From Bacteroidales bacterium (GTDB lineage: Bacteria; Bacteroidota; Bacteroidia; Bacteroidales; 4484-276): DNA of 26,500 nt. The notes beneath the pieces are model-generated. The model was given only the letters and a program-made list of their open reading frames with translations, was not told the origin of the DNA and made no database searches. Below are positions 25,284 through 26,500 of this stretch, piece after piece. The number at the start of each line of letters is the position of its first letter. The first letter of the stretch is position 1. The DNA is taken from assembly GCA_029939965.1 (NCBI GenBank), contig JAOZRY010000003.1:1-26500 (forward strand). Direction: 5' to 3'. The position numbers and the translations under genes are program-made.

Positions 25284-26027
25284 ATGATTCTACAAACCAA
25301 AAATATATTTAAGAAATACAAACAACGAATGGTTGTCAACGATGTATCTGTCCAAGTGAAACAGGGTGAGATTGTTGGTTTATTAGGCCCAAACGGAGCC
25401 GGAAAAACCACAACCTTTTACATGATGGTTGGCTTGATAAAACCTTTTCGGGGGAGAGTTCTGCTTGATGATCTCGAAATTACAAACGAACCTATGTACA
25501 AAAGGGCTAAACGTGGCATAGGCTATTTGGCACAAGAAGCATCGGTTTACCGAAAGCTGAGTGTGGAAGATAATATTCGAGCCACTTTGCAATTTACCAA
25601 ACATAATAAAGCTGAACAAAAAGAACGATTGGAGGTGCTACTCAGCGAATTTGGGTTGAACCATGTGCGCAAAAGTAACGGCATTACACTATCGGGCGGT
25701 GAACGTCGCCGCACCGAAATAGCGCGTGCACTCGCAATGGATCCCAACTTTATATTGTTAGACGAACCCTTTGCAGGCGTTGACCCTATTGCCGTTGAAG
25801 ACATCCAAAGTATTGTTTCAAAACTAAAACACAAAAATATTGGCATTCTTATCACCGACCACAATGTACAGGAAACGCTCTCGATTACCGACAGGGCATA
25901 TTTACTATTTGAAGGTTCGATATTAAAAACCGGTACTGCCGAAGACCTTGCACAGGATGAACATGTAAGAAAAATATATCTGGGTCAAAATTTTGAGTTG
26001 CGAAGAAAGGAATTTGATATTGATTGA
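25284..26027 (+). CDS. lptB: LPS export ABC transporter ATPase LptB
   Basis: A 247-residue ATPase that powers extraction of lipopolysaccharide from the inner membrane with LptFG and LptC. Walker A GPNGAGKT is at 35-42, the Q-loop region is YLAQEASVYRKL, the ABC signature LSGGE is at 136-140, Walker B FILLDEP ends at D160/E161/P162, and the switch histidine is H193 (TDHNVQ). The family-typical FAGVDPIAVEDIQ and the C-terminal KIYLGQNFELRR tail distinguish LptB from amino-acid transporter ATPases. No other lpt gene is in the window. A 7-nt repeat array begins 29 bases after its stop. Confidence 0.95.
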   Translation: MILQTKNIFKKYKQRMVVNDVSVQVKQGEIVGLLGPNGAGKTTTFYMMVGLIKPFRGRVLLDDLEITNEPMYKRAKRGIGYLAQEASVYRKLSVEDNIRATLQFTKHNKAEQKERLEVLLSEFGLNHVRKSNGITLSGGERRRTEIARALAMDPNFILLDEPFAGVDPIAVEDIQSIVSKLKHKNIGILITDHNVQETLSITDRAYLLFEGSILKTGTAEDLAQDEHVRKIYLGQNFELRRKEFDID

Positions 26028-26056
26028 ACAATTGGCCAAATGATTGAATTAATGAG

Positions 26057-26168
26057 GATAGAGGTTGGAGGTTGGATTTTAGATATTGGATGTTGGATGT
26101 TGGATGTTGGATGTTAGAGGTTAGAGGTTGGAGGTTGGAGGTTGGAGGTTGGAGGTTACATGTTAGAG
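26057..26168 (+). repeat. 7-nt tandem repeat array B (16 units)
   Basis: Sixteen heptamers in unbroken 7-base phase, mostly GTTGGAG or GTTGGAT, with GTTAGAG, GATAGAG, TTTAGAT, ATTGGAT and GTTACAT variants. Four GTTGGAG and three GTTGGAT units are consecutive, suggesting local expansion. It fills the first part of the 425-base gap between lptB and the glycosyltransferase. It is the same family as array A. Confidence 0.9.
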
Positions 26169-26204
26169 TTTGATTAGCAAAAGTGCAGAACACTTTATAA
26201 TTTA

Positions 26205-26438
26205 GGTTCTACTGCGAATTTAGTGGACATACAAAAATGCTTCAATGATTTAATACAATAATGTAAACAATATCCTAAATGAAAAATAAAATATTCTTTT
26301 ACATAAGCTATTTAATATCATAAACTTAACCAAAAAGGAATATTTTAGCATTTCATCATTGACACATTTCATCATTATAAACAAACTTATTGACAGAATA
26401 ACAGAGTCATTGTTTACCACTAAAATGGTAGTAGAACC
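26205..26438. mobile_element. MITE-like element with 22-bp terminal inverted repeats
   Basis: The ends 26205-26226 (starts GGTTCTACT, ends TTTAGTGG) and 26417-26438 (starts CCACTAAA, ends AGTAGAACC) are inverted repeats identical at 19 of 22 positions. The flanks are ATAATTTA (26197-26204) and ATAATTCA (26439-26446), a possible 8-bp target duplication with one change. The 234-bp interior has no credible ORF but holds a direct repeat of CATTTCATCATT (26349-26360 and 26365-26376). One end of another copy, inverted, is at 1-44. No transposase is present, so movement would need one elsewhere. Confidence 0.75.
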
Positions 26439-26452
26439 ATAATTCATATTAA

Positions 26453-26500
26453 ATGCCTGAACTATCGGTAGTAATAATAACTTATAACGAAGAGCGAAAT
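26453..26500 (+). CDS. Start of a family 2 glycosyltransferase (partial)
   Basis: Sixteen codons to the window edge read MPELSVVIITYNEERN, the characteristic N-terminus of GT-A fold family 2 glycosyltransferases, whose (V/I)ITYNEE motif begins the nucleotide-sugar site. Placed after lptB, it may act on lipopolysaccharide, but the acceptor cannot be judged. The MITE-like element ends 14 bases before its ATG. Confidence 0.8.
   Translation, partial: MPELSVVIITYNEERN

Noticed and set aside
26080..26096. Hairpin terminator for lptB in the lptB-glycosyltransferase gap
   Set aside because: The only candidate stem is AAAGTG/CACTTT at 26180-26196, ~150 bases from the stop and without a T-run; the repeat array at the listed position has no stem.
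25885..26193. 102-codon minus-strand ORF with NLQP/SNIQ repeats
   Set aside because: The repeat is the 7-nt array read through three frames, and the rest is antisense to lptB.

Overview
The window looks like chromosomal DNA of a Bacteroidota member, probably from the Bacteroidales/Marinilabiliales side. The evidence is low G+C, a protein with a gliding-motility-associated (type IX secretion) C-terminal domain, a DUF5686 outer-membrane protein with a carboxypeptidase-regulatory-like N-terminus, a DUF4296 lipoprotein, -7 boxes of the form TAnnTTTG, and a general lack of Shine-Dalgarno sequences. No rRNA, tRNA, CRISPR array or complete transposase gene was seen.

Layout. 72-2045: a TPR/membrane/class III adenylate cyclase, convergent with a LytTR response regulator (2181-2933). 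3096-5156: a yicC-gmk-nadD operon. 5366-9473, minus strand: rsh ((p)ppGpp synthetase/hydrolase), then a fur-family gene overlapping purA. 9679-12273: a large secreted surface protein. 12309-14462: a polytopic membrane protein with a degenerate spermidine-synthase core, divergent from an exported Memo-AMMECR1 fusion (14629-16146), which converges on a DUF4296 lipoprotein. 16798-20297: recQ and kdsD, divergent. 20432-22930: a DUF5686 protein. 23053-24965: a type II restriction-modification pair. 25284-26027: lptB. 26453 to the edge: start of a family 2 glycosyltransferase.

How they fit together. Most genes are core: nucleotide and NAD synthesis (gmk, purA, nadD), stringent response (rsh), RNA turnover (yicC) and DNA repair (recQ). 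The right half leans to the envelope: kdsD makes the Kdo precursor, lptB powers LPS export, the DUF5686 protein sits in the outer membrane and the last gene is a sugar transferase. The restriction-modification pair looks like an insertion into this part.

The unusual content is intergenic. (1) A 234-bp MITE-like element (26205-26438) has 22-bp terminal inverted repeats and near-perfect 8-bp flanking duplications, and one end of a second copy, inverted, opens the window (1-44). Both copies end just upstream of a start codon. (2) Strictly phased 7-nt tandem arrays lie at 5192-5275 and 26057-26168, with a smaller one at 14493-14520. (3) A ~122-nt imperfect hairpin sits directly after recQ, and its 26-nt core recurs in a structured region after the restriction gene. 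These three families are the best candidates for undescribed elements.
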